The notes: generated by a model not told the origin, from the sequence alone. 64,000 bases of DNA from Verrucomicrobiota bacterium (GCA_947454705.1 CANGKZ010000004.1:124001-188000), one strand, 5' to 3'. Counted from the stretch's first letter, positions 8,639-18,542 are shown. Numbers and translations are program-made.

Positions 8639-9616
8639 GTGTCGAATGCTTTGAAAGCACCGTCGCCAGCTCTGTCGCCTGAGGTCGAACTCACGGAGAA
8701 GAGCCGGATGTCCGTCTTCACCGAGCTGGTGAAGGCGCGTCTCACGCTGCTTGTGTTGCTGACCACCCTGGTGGGCTTTTACCTCGGGGCAACGTCGCCG
8801 GTGGACTATGCGCTGATGCTGCACACGCTGTTGGGGACGGCCCTAGTGGCCGCCGGCGCCGCGGCGTTGAATCAATTGATGGAGCGGGAACACGATGCGC
8901 GGATGCGTCGTACCGAAGGCCGTCCGTTGCCTTCAGGTCGAATTTCTCCCAATGCAGTGGTGGTGCTGGGATCCTCCCTGAGCGTTCTCGGCCTGACCTG
9001 GCTGTTGTTCGCCGTCAACGCGATGACCGCGCTGCTCGGCGTGATCACCATTGCCAGCTACCTGTTCCTTTACACCCCCCTGAAGCGTCGGACGGTGCTC
9101 AACACCGCCGTGGGCGCGGTTCCCGGGGCGTTGCCGCCGCTGATGGGCTGGACTGCAGCGACGGGTGGGATCGCGGCGGAAGGCTGGGCCCTGTTCGCCA
9201 TTCTTTTTTTCTGGCAGCTGCCGCACTTCATGGCGATCGCCTGGTTGTATCGTGAAGACTATGCCCGGGCGGGTTTCCGCATGCTTTCCGGCGTGGATCC
9301 GGAAGGGCGGCGAACCGCTGCTTCTGCCGTGCGGAACACGATTGCTCTGCTGGTGATCAGCCTTTTTCCCTTTGTTCTCGGTATTTCCGGGACCGTTTAT
9401 CTCGCCGGGGCTCTGATCCTTGGGCTTGCATTCATGGCGTTTGCCGTGATTTTCGCCCGATCGCTCACCGAGAAGTCCGCCCGGCGATTATTTTTGGCCA
9501 GCATTGTTTATCTTCCACTGTTGCTCGGCTTATTGGTTGCAGACAAACGCAGCAAAAAATTGACACCAGTGATCGGGATTTCCCAACAATCCCCGTGGCA
9601 CGTTCACGTCGGGTAG
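8639..9616 (+). CDS. ctaB: Protoheme IX farnesyltransferase (heme O synthase)
   Basis: GTG start; AALNQLMEREHDARMRRTEGRPLPSGRI, YTPLKRRT, GALPPLMGW, FFWQLPHFMAIAWLYREDY. Confidence 0.93.
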   Translation: MSNALKAPSPALSPEVELTEKSRMSVFTELVKARLTLLVLLTTLVGFYLGATSPVDYALMLHTLLGTALVAAGAAALNQLMEREHDARMRRTEGRPLPSGRISPNAVVVLGSSLSVLGLTWLLFAVNAMTALLGVITIASYLFLYTPLKRRTVLNTAVGAVPGALPPLMGWTAATGGIAAEGWALFAILFFWQLPHFMAIAWLYREDYARAGFRMLSGVDPEGRRTAASAVRNTIALLVISLFPFVLGISGTVYLAGALILGLAFMAFAVIFARSLTEKSARRLFLASIVYLPLLLGLLVADKRSKKLTPVIGISQQSPWHVHVG

Positions 9617-9667
9617 TTCCGACAGGCCGTTCCGCGCGCTCCCGTTTTCGAACTGACGCAGAAAATT

Positions 9668-11482
9668 ATGCATACCGCGACGACTCACGCTTCTGACCAT
9701 GGACACGCCCATGGCGGCGCGCATGACCACCACGAGCCGGGCTTCTGGAGCAAATACATCTTCTCCACCGATCACAAAATGATCGGCATCCAGTACGGCA
9801 TCACCTCGCTGGTCTTCCTCTTCTTCGGCTTCCTCCTGATGCTGGCCATGCGCCAGCAGCTGGCCTACCCCGGCAAGGCGCTTCCGATCGTGGGTCAGTT
9901 CCTCGCCAAGACCTTGGGCGATGACATGGCCAAGGACGGCGTCATGCAGGCCGACTTGTACAATTCCTTCGGCGCGATGCACGGAACCATCATGGTGTTC
10001 CTCGCGATCGTGCCGCTGGCCTTCGGTGCCTTCGGAAACTATGTCACCCCGCTCCAAATCGGCGCGCCTGACATGGCCTTCCCCCGGTTGAACATGGCCA
10101 GCTTCCACCTGTATTTCCTGGGTGGCGTGGTGATGCTCGCGAGCTTTTTCATCCCCGGCGGTGCGGCGAAGTCCGGTTGGACGAGCTATTCCCCGCTCGC
10201 AACGCTCGCGGACCGCGACCACATCATCAACGGTCAGACCATGTGGCTGATCGGCATGGTGCTGCTGATCACCTCCTCGCTGCTTGGCGCGGTCAACTTC
10301 ATCACCACGATCATCCAGCTCCGCGCCAAGGGGCTCACCTGGATGCGCCTGCCGTTCTTCGTCTGGGCCCAGTTCGTGACCGGATTCCTGCTGCTCCTCG
10401 CCTTCCCTCCGCTGGAAGCCGCTGGTGTCATGCAGCTGGTGGACAACGTTCTGAAGACCTCGTTCTTCCTCCCGACCGGTCTCGTGACCAGCGGCGGTCA
10501 GGTTCCGGTGTCCGGTGGCGGTAGCCCGCTGCTCTGGCAGCACTTGTTCTGGTTCCTCGCGCATCCTGAGGTGTACGTCCTCATTCTCCCGGCGATGGGC
10601 ATTGTTTCCGAAATCATCGCCAACAACACCCGCAAGCCGCTGTGGGGTTACAAGTCGATGGTGTACGCCGCCCTCGGCATCGGCTTCCTGGCCTTCATCG
10701 TCTGGGCTCACCATATGTACCTCACGGGCATGGGAACGAAGATCTCCACGTTCTTCCAGACCACCACCATGATGATCTCGATTCCGTCGGTGATCATTCT
10801 GACGGCCCTGTTCATCTCGCTCTGGGGCGGTTCGATCCGCTTCAACACTCCGATGCTCTTCGCATTGGCGTTCCTCCCGATGTTCGGCATTGGCGGTCTG
10901 ACCGGTCTCCCGCTCGGCTTCAACGCCTCGGACATCTACCTCCACGATTCTTACTACGTGATTGGACACTTCCACTACGTCGTGGCTCCGGGAACGATCT
11001 TCGGCCTCTTTGCCGGCGTGTACTTCTGGTACCCGAAGGCCACCGGCCGCTACATGAGCGAGATTCTCGGCAAGATCCACTTCGCCGGATCGCTGCTCTG
11101 CATGAACCTGATCTTCGCCCCGATGTTCGTTCAGGGTCTGAAGGGCATGAGCCGTCGTATGTATGACGGTGGCGCCACCTACTTCGGCGGCGGACTTGGT
11201 GCGGATCCGGGAATCCTGCAGCTGAACAAGGTCATCACCCACTCCGCAATCCTGCTCGGCCTCTTCCAGCTGCCGTTCATCTTCAACTTCTTCTGGAGCC
11301 TCTGGGCCGGCAAGAAGGTGGAATCCGACAATCCCTGGCAGGCGACCACGCTCGACTGGCAGACCCCGACGCCTCCTCCTCACGGCAACTTTGCCAGCGA
11401 GCCGGTGGTGTATCGCGGACCCTACGAATACAGCGTCCCTGGTGCTTCCAAGGACTTCATCCAGCAAGGCCAACCCGGCTGA
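9668..11482 (+). CDS. ctaD: Cytochrome c oxidase subunit I
   Basis: STDHKMIGIQY, MHGTIMVF, GAPDMAFPRLN, HPEVYVLILP, VWAHHMY, GHFHYVVAPG. Confidence 0.96.
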   Translation: MHTATTHASDHGHAHGGAHDHHEPGFWSKYIFSTDHKMIGIQYGITSLVFLFFGFLLMLAMRQQLAYPGKALPIVGQFLAKTLGDDMAKDGVMQADLYNSFGAMHGTIMVFLAIVPLAFGAFGNYVTPLQIGAPDMAFPRLNMASFHLYFLGGVVMLASFFIPGGAAKSGWTSYSPLATLADRDHIINGQTMWLIGMVLLITSSLLGAVNFITTIIQLRAKGLTWMRLPFFVWAQFVTGFLLLLAFPPLEAAGVMQLVDNVLKTSFFLPTGLVTSGGQVPVSGGGSPLLWQHLFWFLAHPEVYVLILPAMGIVSEIIANNTRKPLWGYKSMVYAALGIGFLAFIVWAHHMYLTGMGTKISTFFQTTTMMISIPSVIILTALFISLWGGSIRFNTPMLFALAFLPMFGIGGLTGLPLGFNASDIYLHDSYYVIGHFHYVVAPGTIFGLFAGVYFWYPKATGRYMSEILGKIHFAGSLLCMNLIFAPMFVQGLKGMSRRMYDGGATYFGGGLGADPGILQLNKVITHSAILLGLFQLPFIFNFFWSLWAGKKVESDNPWQATTLDWQTPTPPPHGNFASEPVVYRGPYEYSVPGASKDFIQQGQPG

Positions 11483-11521
11483 TCCGTTCCACCGAATCTC
11501 CGACCTCCAACGATCGACTTC

Positions 11522-12382
11522 ATGGAAATCCCCTACACGGTCAAACCCCGGCCTGATACCGGCCTGTACAACGCCAAGGTGGGCATCTGGCTCTTCCTGG
11601 CTTCCGAAGTAATGCTCTTCGGAGCGTTCTTCTCCTCGTACATCCTGCTGCGCGTGGGCGCCCTCGACGGCTTCTGGCCCGATGTCCCCACCGCCTGGCC
11701 CCACGGGTTGCTGAACATTCCCATCGGCACCTTCAACACTGCGGTGCTGATCATCTCCTCGGTTACGGTGGTGATGGCCTGGGTGGCGCTGAAGCAGGGT
11801 AACTTCAAGAAGTTCCAACGCTTCATGACGGTCACCATCGCGTGCGCCCTCGGGTTCCTCTGCATCAAGTCGTACGAGTACAACGAGAAGTTCACCCACT
11901 ACGTCATTCGCCTCAAGGATGGCTCCGCCGTCACCGGTCACTTGGATATCGATGGCCACAGCCCCCGTTTCTGGACGCTCGCAACGGTTACCGAAAAGAA
12001 GATGGCTTCGGTGAAGGTGCATGTGGATGTGCCCAACCAGTTCCGCTATCCGGTCGGGATGAAGCGCCCCGAGGCTCACCACGAAGGTGGCGAGCACGCT
12101 GAGCATGCCGCCCGCGAGATCAAGACCTCGGACATCACCTTCCTTCAGGCGTTTGTTCCGGCGACTGGCACGTTCTTCGCGATCTACTTCACGATGACCT
12201 TCCTGCACGGTCTCCACGTGCTCGGTGGTGCCATCGTCCTCGCCTACTTCACCTACTGCAGTAAGAAGATGTGGGAGACCGATCCGGAACGCCTGACGAA
12301 CCGTATCGAAGTCGGCGGCCTGTTCTGGCACTTCGTTGACCTGGTCTGGATCTTCCTGTTCCCGGTCGTGTACCTCCTGTAG
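11522..12382 (+). CDS. ctaE: Cytochrome c oxidase subunit III with internal His-rich insertion
   Basis: GIWLFLASEVMLFGAFFSSY; TFLHGLHVLGG; GLFWHFVDLVWIFLFPVVYL. Confidence 0.93.
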   Translation: MEIPYTVKPRPDTGLYNAKVGIWLFLASEVMLFGAFFSSYILLRVGALDGFWPDVPTAWPHGLLNIPIGTFNTAVLIISSVTVVMAWVALKQGNFKKFQRFMTVTIACALGFLCIKSYEYNEKFTHYVIRLKDGSAVTGHLDIDGHSPRFWTLATVTEKKMASVKVHVDVPNQFRYPVGMKRPEAHHEGGEHAEHAAREIKTSDITFLQAFVPATGTFFAIYFTMTFLHGLHVLGGAIVLAYFTYCSKKMWETDPERLTNRIEVGGLFWHFVDLVWIFLFPVVYLL

Positions 12383-12407
12383 TCGACCGTTTATCCCTTC
12401 TATTTCC

Positions 12408-12779
12408 ATGAGTGATACCTCTCATTCCCACGCTGCGGATCACGGTCACGACGCTGACCACGGACACGATCTGGAGAGCCACAAGAAGCTCTACTGGGCC
12501 GTCGGTGCCGCGCTTTTGGTTGGCACGATTGTGACCGTGCTCGCGCGCTACTGGGAGTTCAACAGTGTCTCCCTGACCATCGCGGTCGCCTTGTTCATCG
12601 CCAGCATCAAGTCGTTCCTCGTGGCCGGCTACTTCATGCACTTGCTGTCGGAGAAGAAGACGATCTATTTGATGCTCGGAACCACGGTGGCGTTCTTCAT
12701 CGGCATGATCGCCCTGATCATGTGGAGCGACAGCGATCTCCCCCGCGGTTCCAAGCCCAAGACCCACTATGTCCCTTAA
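12408..12779 (+). CDS. ctaF: Cytochrome C oxidase subunit IV family protein
   Basis: His-rich N-terminus then KSFLVAGYFMHL motif; follows ctaE. Confidence 0.82.
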   Translation: MSDTSHSHAADHGHDADHGHDLESHKKLYWAVGAALLVGTIVTVLARYWEFNSVSLTIAVALFIASIKSFLVAGYFMHLLSEKKTIYLMLGTTVAFFIGMIALIMWSDSDLPRGSKPKTHYVP

Positions 12780-12975
12780 GACGTTCCATCTGGTGTTTGT
12801 CACCGCGTCGGTGCTGCTGATGCTTTCCCTCACGGGGTGGTGTCTGGCGCAGTACCGCGACGGCGGACAGGCGGCTCAGTTGGTCTATGCGGCCATCAGC
12901 ATGGTTTGCGCCGTGGGTCTGGTGATCTACGGACGGATCTTCCTGAAGAAACTCAAACACATCAGCTACCTGTGA
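12769..12975 (+). CDS. Small two-TM hypothetical protein in cox operon
   Basis: ORF MSLKTFHLVF...KLKHISYL overlapping the ends of both neighbours. Confidence 0.7.
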   Translation: MSLKTFHLVFVTASVLLMLSLTGWCLAQYRDGGQAAQLVYAAISMVCAVGLVIYGRIFLKKLKHISYL

Positions 12976-13259
12976 AACACCGCCTGACCGCCATCGCGTT
13001 TGGTCTGCTTTTGGCTTCGCCGCTGCCCACCATGGCATGCGCCGCATGCTTTGGGCGCTCGGACTCGCGTCTGGCGGTTGGCATGAACTGGGGGATTTTT
13101 TCCCTGCTGGTGGTGATCGCCACCATGATGGGCCTGATCGCCTCCTTCTTCGTCTTCATCGCGCGCCGCGCGGCGACGCTCCCTGTCGAGCAGCCGACGG
13201 AATCTCCAGCGCCTGCCTCCACGCCCACGTCTCCGACCGCCGACCGAATCGAATCCTGA
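12972..13259 (+). CDS. Small secreted/membrane hypothetical protein in cox operon
   Basis: GTG start overlaps previous stop; signal-like N-terminus ending MACAACFGRSDS plus one TM. Confidence 0.65.
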   Translation: MKHRLTAIAFGLLLASPLPTMACAACFGRSDSRLAVGMNWGIFSLLVVIATMMGLIASFFVFIARRAATLPVEQPTESPAPASTPTSPTADRIES

Positions 13260-13284
13260 CACGACCCCTTTCCCTGACCGCACT

Positions 13285-14052
13285 ATGGAATTCTTTAAAT
13301 CCCTGTTGTTCCTCCCGAAGGTTGCCTCGGAGCATGGCTCTGGACTGGACGACCTGTTGGTCTATGTCCACCTGCTGATGGCAGCGTTGTTTATCGGCTG
13401 GCTCGCGTACTTCATCTACGCCGTGGTGAAGCACACCAAGGGCAACAACCCGAAGGCCGATTACCACGGCACCCGCAGCCACTTCTCGAGCTACGCTGAA
13501 ATCGGCGTCGCGGCGATCGAAGGCGTGCTGCTCCTCGGTTTCGCGGTTCCGCTGTGGGCGAAGGCCGTGGACAAGTTCCCCGAGGAAAAGGACGCGACCG
13601 TGATTCAGATCATGGGTCAGCAGTTCGCTTGGAACGCGCACTACGCCGGTCCTGACGGCAAGTGGGGCAAGCAGGAAATCGGCTTCGCGAGCGCGACCAA
13701 TCCGTTCGGTCTTGATTCGAACGACCCTGCTTCCAAGGACGACATCACCTGCCTCCGTGAGAAGTTTCTCGTTCCGGTGAATAAGGAAGTGATCTGCAAG
13801 ATTTCCAGCATGGACGTCATCCATTGCTTCAAGGTGACTCACATGCGCGTGACCCAGGATGCGATTCCGGGCATGAGCATCCCGGTTCACTTCAAGCCGA
13901 CAAAGACCGGCGACTACATCATCACCTGCGCCCAGCTCTGCGGAAACCTTCACTCCACGATGCGTGGTGATTTCAGCGTTGTGGATCAGGCGACGTACGA
14001 CAAGTGGTTCGCCGAGAAGGCCAAGGCTGGCGGCGGCGGCAGCTTCGAGTGA
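13285..14052 (+). CDS. ctaC: Cytochrome c oxidase subunit II (CuA)
   Basis: GQQFAWNAHY; DVIHCFKV...RVTQDAIPGM; CAQLCGNLHSTM CuA motif. Confidence 0.93.
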   Translation: MEFFKSLLFLPKVASEHGSGLDDLLVYVHLLMAALFIGWLAYFIYAVVKHTKGNNPKADYHGTRSHFSSYAEIGVAAIEGVLLLGFAVPLWAKAVDKFPEEKDATVIQIMGQQFAWNAHYAGPDGKWGKQEIGFASATNPFGLDSNDPASKDDITCLREKFLVPVNKEVICKISSMDVIHCFKVTHMRVTQDAIPGMSIPVHFKPTKTGDYIITCAQLCGNLHSTMRGDFSVVDQATYDKWFAEKAKAGGGGSFE

Positions 14053-14068
14053 TTCGGTTTTTTCCTTC

Positions 14069-14107
14069 AAAGGCCGCCGGAATCCATTCCCGGCGGCCTT
14101 TTGTTTT
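14069..14107 (+). terminator. Intrinsic terminator after ctaC
   Basis: AAAGGCCGCCGG-AATCCATT-CCGGCGGCCTTT-TGTTTT. Confidence 0.85.
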
Positions 14108-14206
14108 GTGGTTGGAGCAGCACCGGATTCCTCCACGGGGATCATTTGATTCGAACCCATTCCTGTGCTTCCGTGCACGCGGTGATTCTCAGCGGCGATA
14201 TCCAGG

Positions 14207-14824
14207 ATGAATGATCGATTTCAACGGGTGGTTTGGGCGGTCTTTGCCGTGCTGCTGGCTGGCATCGGCACGGTCGCGTTTCTGCGTGAATCGCGTCGCT
14301 CGGTGCTGCCGGTGATTGGCCCGCTCCACGACTTTTCCCTCACCAATCAGGTGGGCGGACTGGTCGGGTTGTCCTCGCTCAAGGGAAACGCCGGCGTGGC
14401 CAATGTGATCTTCACACTCTGTCCCACGCAGTGTCCGAAACTCACCGCCCAGATGTCGCGCATTCAGTCCAGGATGCCACAGGGGGCCCGCTTGGTTTCG
14501 CTGACCGCGGATCCGCTTCACGACACGCCGGCGGTGCTAAAGAAATACTCGGAGACGTATCATGCAGATCCGAGCCGGTGGTGGTTTGTCACCGGTACCA
14601 AGGCTGAGCTTTACCGGTTCGCGGTGGAGGATTTGAAGTTCAATCTCCTCGAAGCCGCGGATCCAGCAACCGCGAAGCTGGAGGACCGGTTCATTCACTC
14701 CACCGACTTCGCTGTGTTTGACCGTTCCGCGCGATTGCGAGCCGTGGTTCACGGCGAGGATGCGGATGCGGTGGATCAAGTGGTGCGTCTTTTGAAGGAA
14801 TTGCAGCGCGAACCCCTCCCATGA
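14207..14824 (+). CDS. SCO1/SenC family copper chaperone
   Basis: VIFTLCPTQCPKLTAQM (CxxxC) and RFIHSTDFAVFD (His ligand). Confidence 0.88.
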   Translation: MNDRFQRVVWAVFAVLLAGIGTVAFLRESRRSVLPVIGPLHDFSLTNQVGGLVGLSSLKGNAGVANVIFTLCPTQCPKLTAQMSRIQSRMPQGARLVSLTADPLHDTPAVLKKYSETYHADPSRWWFVTGTKAELYRFAVEDLKFNLLEAADPATAKLEDRFIHSTDFAVFDRSARLRAVVHGEDADAVDQVVRLLKELQREPLP

Positions 14825-15267
14825 CTGTTTCCGATCTTCCAGCGATCAATGCGACCTTGAACGGCCTGAGTGCGATCCTGCTCGCGTCGGGTTGGTTTGC
14901 GATTCGATCCGGCCGCCGCGACGTCCACCGCAATTGCATGGTGGGGGCGCTGGTGACCTCGGCGGTGTTTCTTGCCTGCTACCTGACTTATCACACGTTG
15001 ATGCAGCGGACGCACGGCCGGGCCCATACGGTGTTCACCGATCCGGCCTGGTTTCGGCCCTTCTATCTGGTGCTGCTCGGGACTCATCTGATTGGGGCGA
15101 TTGCGATGTTGCCGTTGATCTGGATCACATTTCAGCGCGCCTTTCGTCAGCAGTTTGAGGCGCATCGACGCATCGCGCGGTGGACGTTGCCGATCTGGTT
15201 TTATGTCTCCGTCACTGGCGTGGTGATCTACCTGTTGCTGTATCAAATCTTTCCGCAGAAGGCCTAG
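14821..15267 (+). CDS. DUF420 domain membrane protein
   Basis: LNGLSAILLASGWFAIRSGRRDVHRNCM, HRRIARWTLPIWFYVSVTGVVIYLLLY; overlaps sco. Confidence 0.85.
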   Translation: MTVSDLPAINATLNGLSAILLASGWFAIRSGRRDVHRNCMVGALVTSAVFLACYLTYHTLMQRTHGRAHTVFTDPAWFRPFYLVLLGTHLIGAIAMLPLIWITFQRAFRQQFEAHRRIARWTLPIWFYVSVTGVVIYLLLYQIFPQKA

Positions 15268-15305
15268 CCACCGAGTTGCCTGGAGTTTGCTGGAGTTCAC
15301 GCATC

Positions 15306-15929
15306 ATGCCGATCACGCCCCAGCAGTTTGAGGAGATTCAACGGCGGCTCTCCGGGAAGGGCCCCCGAAAGACCTCGGAGTCCGCAGAGGCGGCTGGCAT
15401 TCGTGCCTCGGCACCGGCATTGCCCGAAGCTCGGATCGTGCTCGGGATTGATCCGTCCCTCCGGGGAACCGGCTATGGAGTCATCCGTGTGGCCAAGCCG
15501 CGTCACGAACTGCTGGCGCAGGGAACGATTCATTGTCCCGCCCGCTGGGAGCGCTCGCGGTGTCTTGGGAAGATTGCCTCCGATCTTCGCGACGTGATTT
15601 CGACGCACCATCCCGATGTCTGTGTCGCGGAGGGGTTGTTCTTTGCTCAGAATCTTCAGACTGCGTTGATCATGGGTGAGGCGCGTGGGGCTGCGTTGTC
15701 GGTGGTGGCGATGGCGGGGTTGCCCATTTTTGAAATCGCGCCGCGCAAGGTGAAGCAGGCGATGGTGGGCTTCGGCGGCGCGCAGAAGGACGCGGTGGCG
15801 CGCATGGTTCAGCGGATGCTCCAGCTGGAGGAGATTCCGGATCCCGATGCTGCGGATGCCCTGGCCCTCGCGTTGGTTTATTTGCAGGGCGGGGGACAGT
15901 CCGCGCTCAATCCGCTCAAGCGAATCTAA
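15306..15929 (+). CDS. ruvC: Crossover junction endodeoxyribonuclease RuvC
   Basis: VLGIDPSLRGTGYGVI, VAEGLFFAQNLQTALIMGEARG, DPDAADALALAL. Confidence 0.92.
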   Translation: MPITPQQFEEIQRRLSGKGPRKTSESAEAAGIRASAPALPEARIVLGIDPSLRGTGYGVIRVAKPRHELLAQGTIHCPARWERSRCLGKIASDLRDVISTHHPDVCVAEGLFFAQNLQTALIMGEARGAALSVVAMAGLPIFEIAPRKVKQAMVGFGGAQKDAVARMVQRMLQLEEIPDPDAADALALALVYLQGGGQSALNPLKRI

Positions 15930-16002
15930 GACTGCCGTGGCTCGGCTGGGATTTTGGCACTTGGCCGTGGGACGGGATCAGGGGAGGTTTGGGGATTGAG
16001 TT

Positions 16003-16752
16003 ATGATTGAAGTTTCCGGGTTGACCAAATGCTACGGGGATTTCGTGGCCGTGAGGGATTTGTCGTTCACGGTGAGGCCGGGAGAGATCCTCGGCCTCGT
16101 CGGCCCGAATGGCGCGGGAAAGACCTCTGCGCTTCGATGCCTTGCAGGGATTATTCCTCCGAGCGGCGGGAGCATTCGGATCTCCGGACACGATTTGACG
16201 GCGGCACCGTTGGAAGCCAAGCGGGTGATCGCGTTTTTTTCCGATGAGCCGCGATTGTTTGAGTATCTCACCCTGCGTCAGCATCTCGTTTTTACCGGGC
16301 GTCTGTACGGGGTGGCGGATGTGGAATCGCGGATCGAGTCGCTGCTGACGGAGTTGGAGTTGACCGGAAAAGCGGACGAGCTGCCGGGGGCGCTCTCGCG
16401 CGGGATGAAGCAAAAGGTCGCGATTGCCTGCGGGCTGATTCATTCGCCCCGGGTGATTTTTTTCGACGAACCGCTGACCGGCCTGGACCCGATTGCGATC
16501 CGAAAGATGAAGGACACGATTCGACGTCTGGCAGCTGAAGGGGCTGCGATGGTGATCAGTTCCCATTTGTTGCACTTGTTGGAGGAAGTCTGCACGCACG
16601 TGCTGGTACTCAAGCGCGGATGCAAGATTGCACACGGTAGTCTGGACGAGATTCGGCAGCAGTTCGCAGCCGGGGATGCTTCGGTGGATCTGGAGGAGTT
16701 GTTCATCCGTATCGCTTCGCAGCCCGAGCCTCCGGAGGGGGGAGGGACATGA
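16003..16752 (+). CDS. ABC transporter ATP-binding protein
   Basis: GPNGAGKTS Walker A; ALSRGMKQKVAIACGLIHSPRVIFFDEPLTGLD. Confidence 0.92.
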   Translation: MIEVSGLTKCYGDFVAVRDLSFTVRPGEILGLVGPNGAGKTSALRCLAGIIPPSGGSIRISGHDLTAAPLEAKRVIAFFSDEPRLFEYLTLRQHLVFTGRLYGVADVESRIESLLTELELTGKADELPGALSRGMKQKVAIACGLIHSPRVIFFDEPLTGLDPIAIRKMKDTIRRLAAEGAAMVISSHLLHLLEEVCTHVLVLKRGCKIAHGSLDEIRQQFAAGDASVDLEELFIRIASQPEPPEGGGT

Positions 16753-18515
16753 TCCTGTCGGCACTTTGGTATCTCCAGAGCCGCAGCCTCGTGAACCGGG
16801 TTCGCAGCCGCGTGCTGCGGTTGCGTCAGCCCAAGTACCTCATCGGGGCAGTGGTGGGGTTTGGCTACCTCTGGATGGTCGGGTTTCGACACCTCTTCAC
16901 CGGTGCGGTGGCGCATCGTTCACCGGTGGATGGAGTGGTGCTGTCCCCCGAGCTTCGGCTTGGGCTGCAGGCGATCGCGATGTTGGTGTTTTTGATTTTC
17001 CTGGCGGGTTCGTGGGTGTTTGCCGGGGATCGTGCGAGTCTTCAGTTCTCGGAGGCGGAGGTGGCATTCCTGTTTCCGGCGCCGGTGGCGCGTCGCGCCT
17101 TGATTCAATTCCGACTGATCCGCCTTTTGCTGGGCAGTTTGTTCTCCGCGGTGGTGTTTAGTTTTTTCACCGGCCGTTCCCTGCACGATGGACATGGCTT
17201 GTTTCGTCTGGCGGGCATGTGGGTGGTGCTTTCCACCTTGGGGCTTCACGCGCTTGGGGCGTCGTTCGCCGCGCAACGCCTGACCGAGCGGGGACTTTCG
17301 GGGATGCGACGAAGACTGCTGGTAGTTGGGACGTTCGGTGTCCTGATGTTTGCGCTGTGGAGCTGGGGACGCGCCGTGGCGGCGGAGCATATGCCCCAGG
17401 GATTCGAAGAGTTCGGCGTGTGGCTCGGAAAGCTCCCGACGGTGGGGCCGGTTCCCTGGCTGTTTACTCCGATTCGATGCGTGGTGGCTCCCTGGTTTGC
17501 GGGATCCTGGTCCGAGTTCATTCGAGCCATGGTCCCGGCGTTGGCGGTTCTACTGGCGCATTACATCTGGGTGATCCGTGCCGATGTTTCGTTTGAGGAG
17601 GCGTCGGTCGAGGCCTCCAAGAAGCGCGCGGAACGCCTCGTTGCGGCGCAGGATCAGCGCCTGGGGGCGGCGCCCAGGCCAACCCGTCCGCGAAGGGATC
17701 CATTCGTCCTCGCCCCCACGGGGTTCCCGCCGATGGCGCTGCTGTGGAAGAACCTGATTTCCGCGGGACAGGTCTTCACGCTGCGGTTCTGGCTTCTGAT
17801 GGTTTGGATTCTGGTGGTTGGGGGCACGGTGGCCTCGGGGGTCATCAAGGGGTCGCAGGAGACGAATCCGGTTCAGTTGATTCTCGCCGGATTTTCCGCG
17901 GTGGTCTTTCTGCTCTCGTTTGCCCTCGGGCCCCAGGTGTTTCGAACTGACTTCCGGACGGATCTGAAGAACGCCGACTGGCTCAAGGCGCTTCCGCTCC
18001 CTGCCTGGCAGATTGCGTTTGGGGAATTGATGGCTCCGGTTTGTTTGATGGTGGGCGTTCAGTGGATTCTGCTCGTGGTGGTGGCGATCTTGAGCCGTGG
18101 ATTGGAGCTTTCGGACGGCCCCCAACTCGATGCATGGCGCTGGCAGGCGTTGGGGTCTGCCTTTCTACTCTGCGGGCCTTTGGACCTCTTGTTGATCGCG
18201 CTTCCGAACGCCGCCGCGCTTTTGTTTCCGGCCTGGGTGCAGATCGGAACGGACCGGCAGGCGGGCATTGAGGCGATGGGACAGCGGATGGTTTTTGTCG
18301 TCGGGCAAATGTTGATTCTGCTGGTGGCCCTTCTCCCGTCCGCGGGGGTGGGATTTGGCGTCATCTGGTTGGCCTCCCGGGTTATGGAGCTTCCGAATGC
18401 AATTCCGCTGGGAGCGATTGCCACAACGTTGGTGTTGGTTTTGGAAGGCTGGCTGGTGGTGCGAGCGCTGGGTGTGGCGTTCTCGCGGTTCGATATTTCC
18501 CAGGAGAACGGGTGA
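16749..18515 (+). CDS. ABC exporter permease
   Basis: Many TM segments; start overlaps stop of the ATPase gene. Confidence 0.75.
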   Translation: MILSALWYLQSRSLVNRVRSRVLRLRQPKYLIGAVVGFGYLWMVGFRHLFTGAVAHRSPVDGVVLSPELRLGLQAIAMLVFLIFLAGSWVFAGDRASLQFSEAEVAFLFPAPVARRALIQFRLIRLLLGSLFSAVVFSFFTGRSLHDGHGLFRLAGMWVVLSTLGLHALGASFAAQRLTERGLSGMRRRLLVVGTFGVLMFALWSWGRAVAAEHMPQGFEEFGVWLGKLPTVGPVPWLFTPIRCVVAPWFAGSWSEFIRAMVPALAVLLAHYIWVIRADVSFEEASVEASKKRAERLVAAQDQRLGAAPRPTRPRRDPFVLAPTGFPPMALLWKNLISAGQVFTLRFWLLMVWILVVGGTVASGVIKGSQETNPVQLILAGFSAVVFLLSFALGPQVFRTDFRTDLKNADWLKALPLPAWQIAFGELMAPVCLMVGVQWILLVVVAILSRGLELSDGPQLDAWRWQALGSAFLLCGPLDLLLIALPNAAALLFPAWVQIGTDRQAGIEAMGQRMVFVVGQMLILLVALLPSAGVGFGVIWLASRVMELPNAIPLGAIATTLVLVLEGWLVVRALGVAFSRFDISQENG

Positions 18516-18542
18516 TCCGGCCGGTGCGGAATCCATCGAAGT

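Noticed and set aside
9530-12409. 959-aa minus-strand ORF across ctaB/ctaD/ctaE
   Set aside because: Antisense to strongly recognisable oxidase genes; composition rich in H/E/D/R/G/V with no domain, typical of GC-rich shadow ORFs.
14140-14170. T-loop-like GGGTTCGAATC on the minus strand (possible tRNA)
   Set aside because: Flanking 5-nt stems do not pair and no D/anticodon arms are found.
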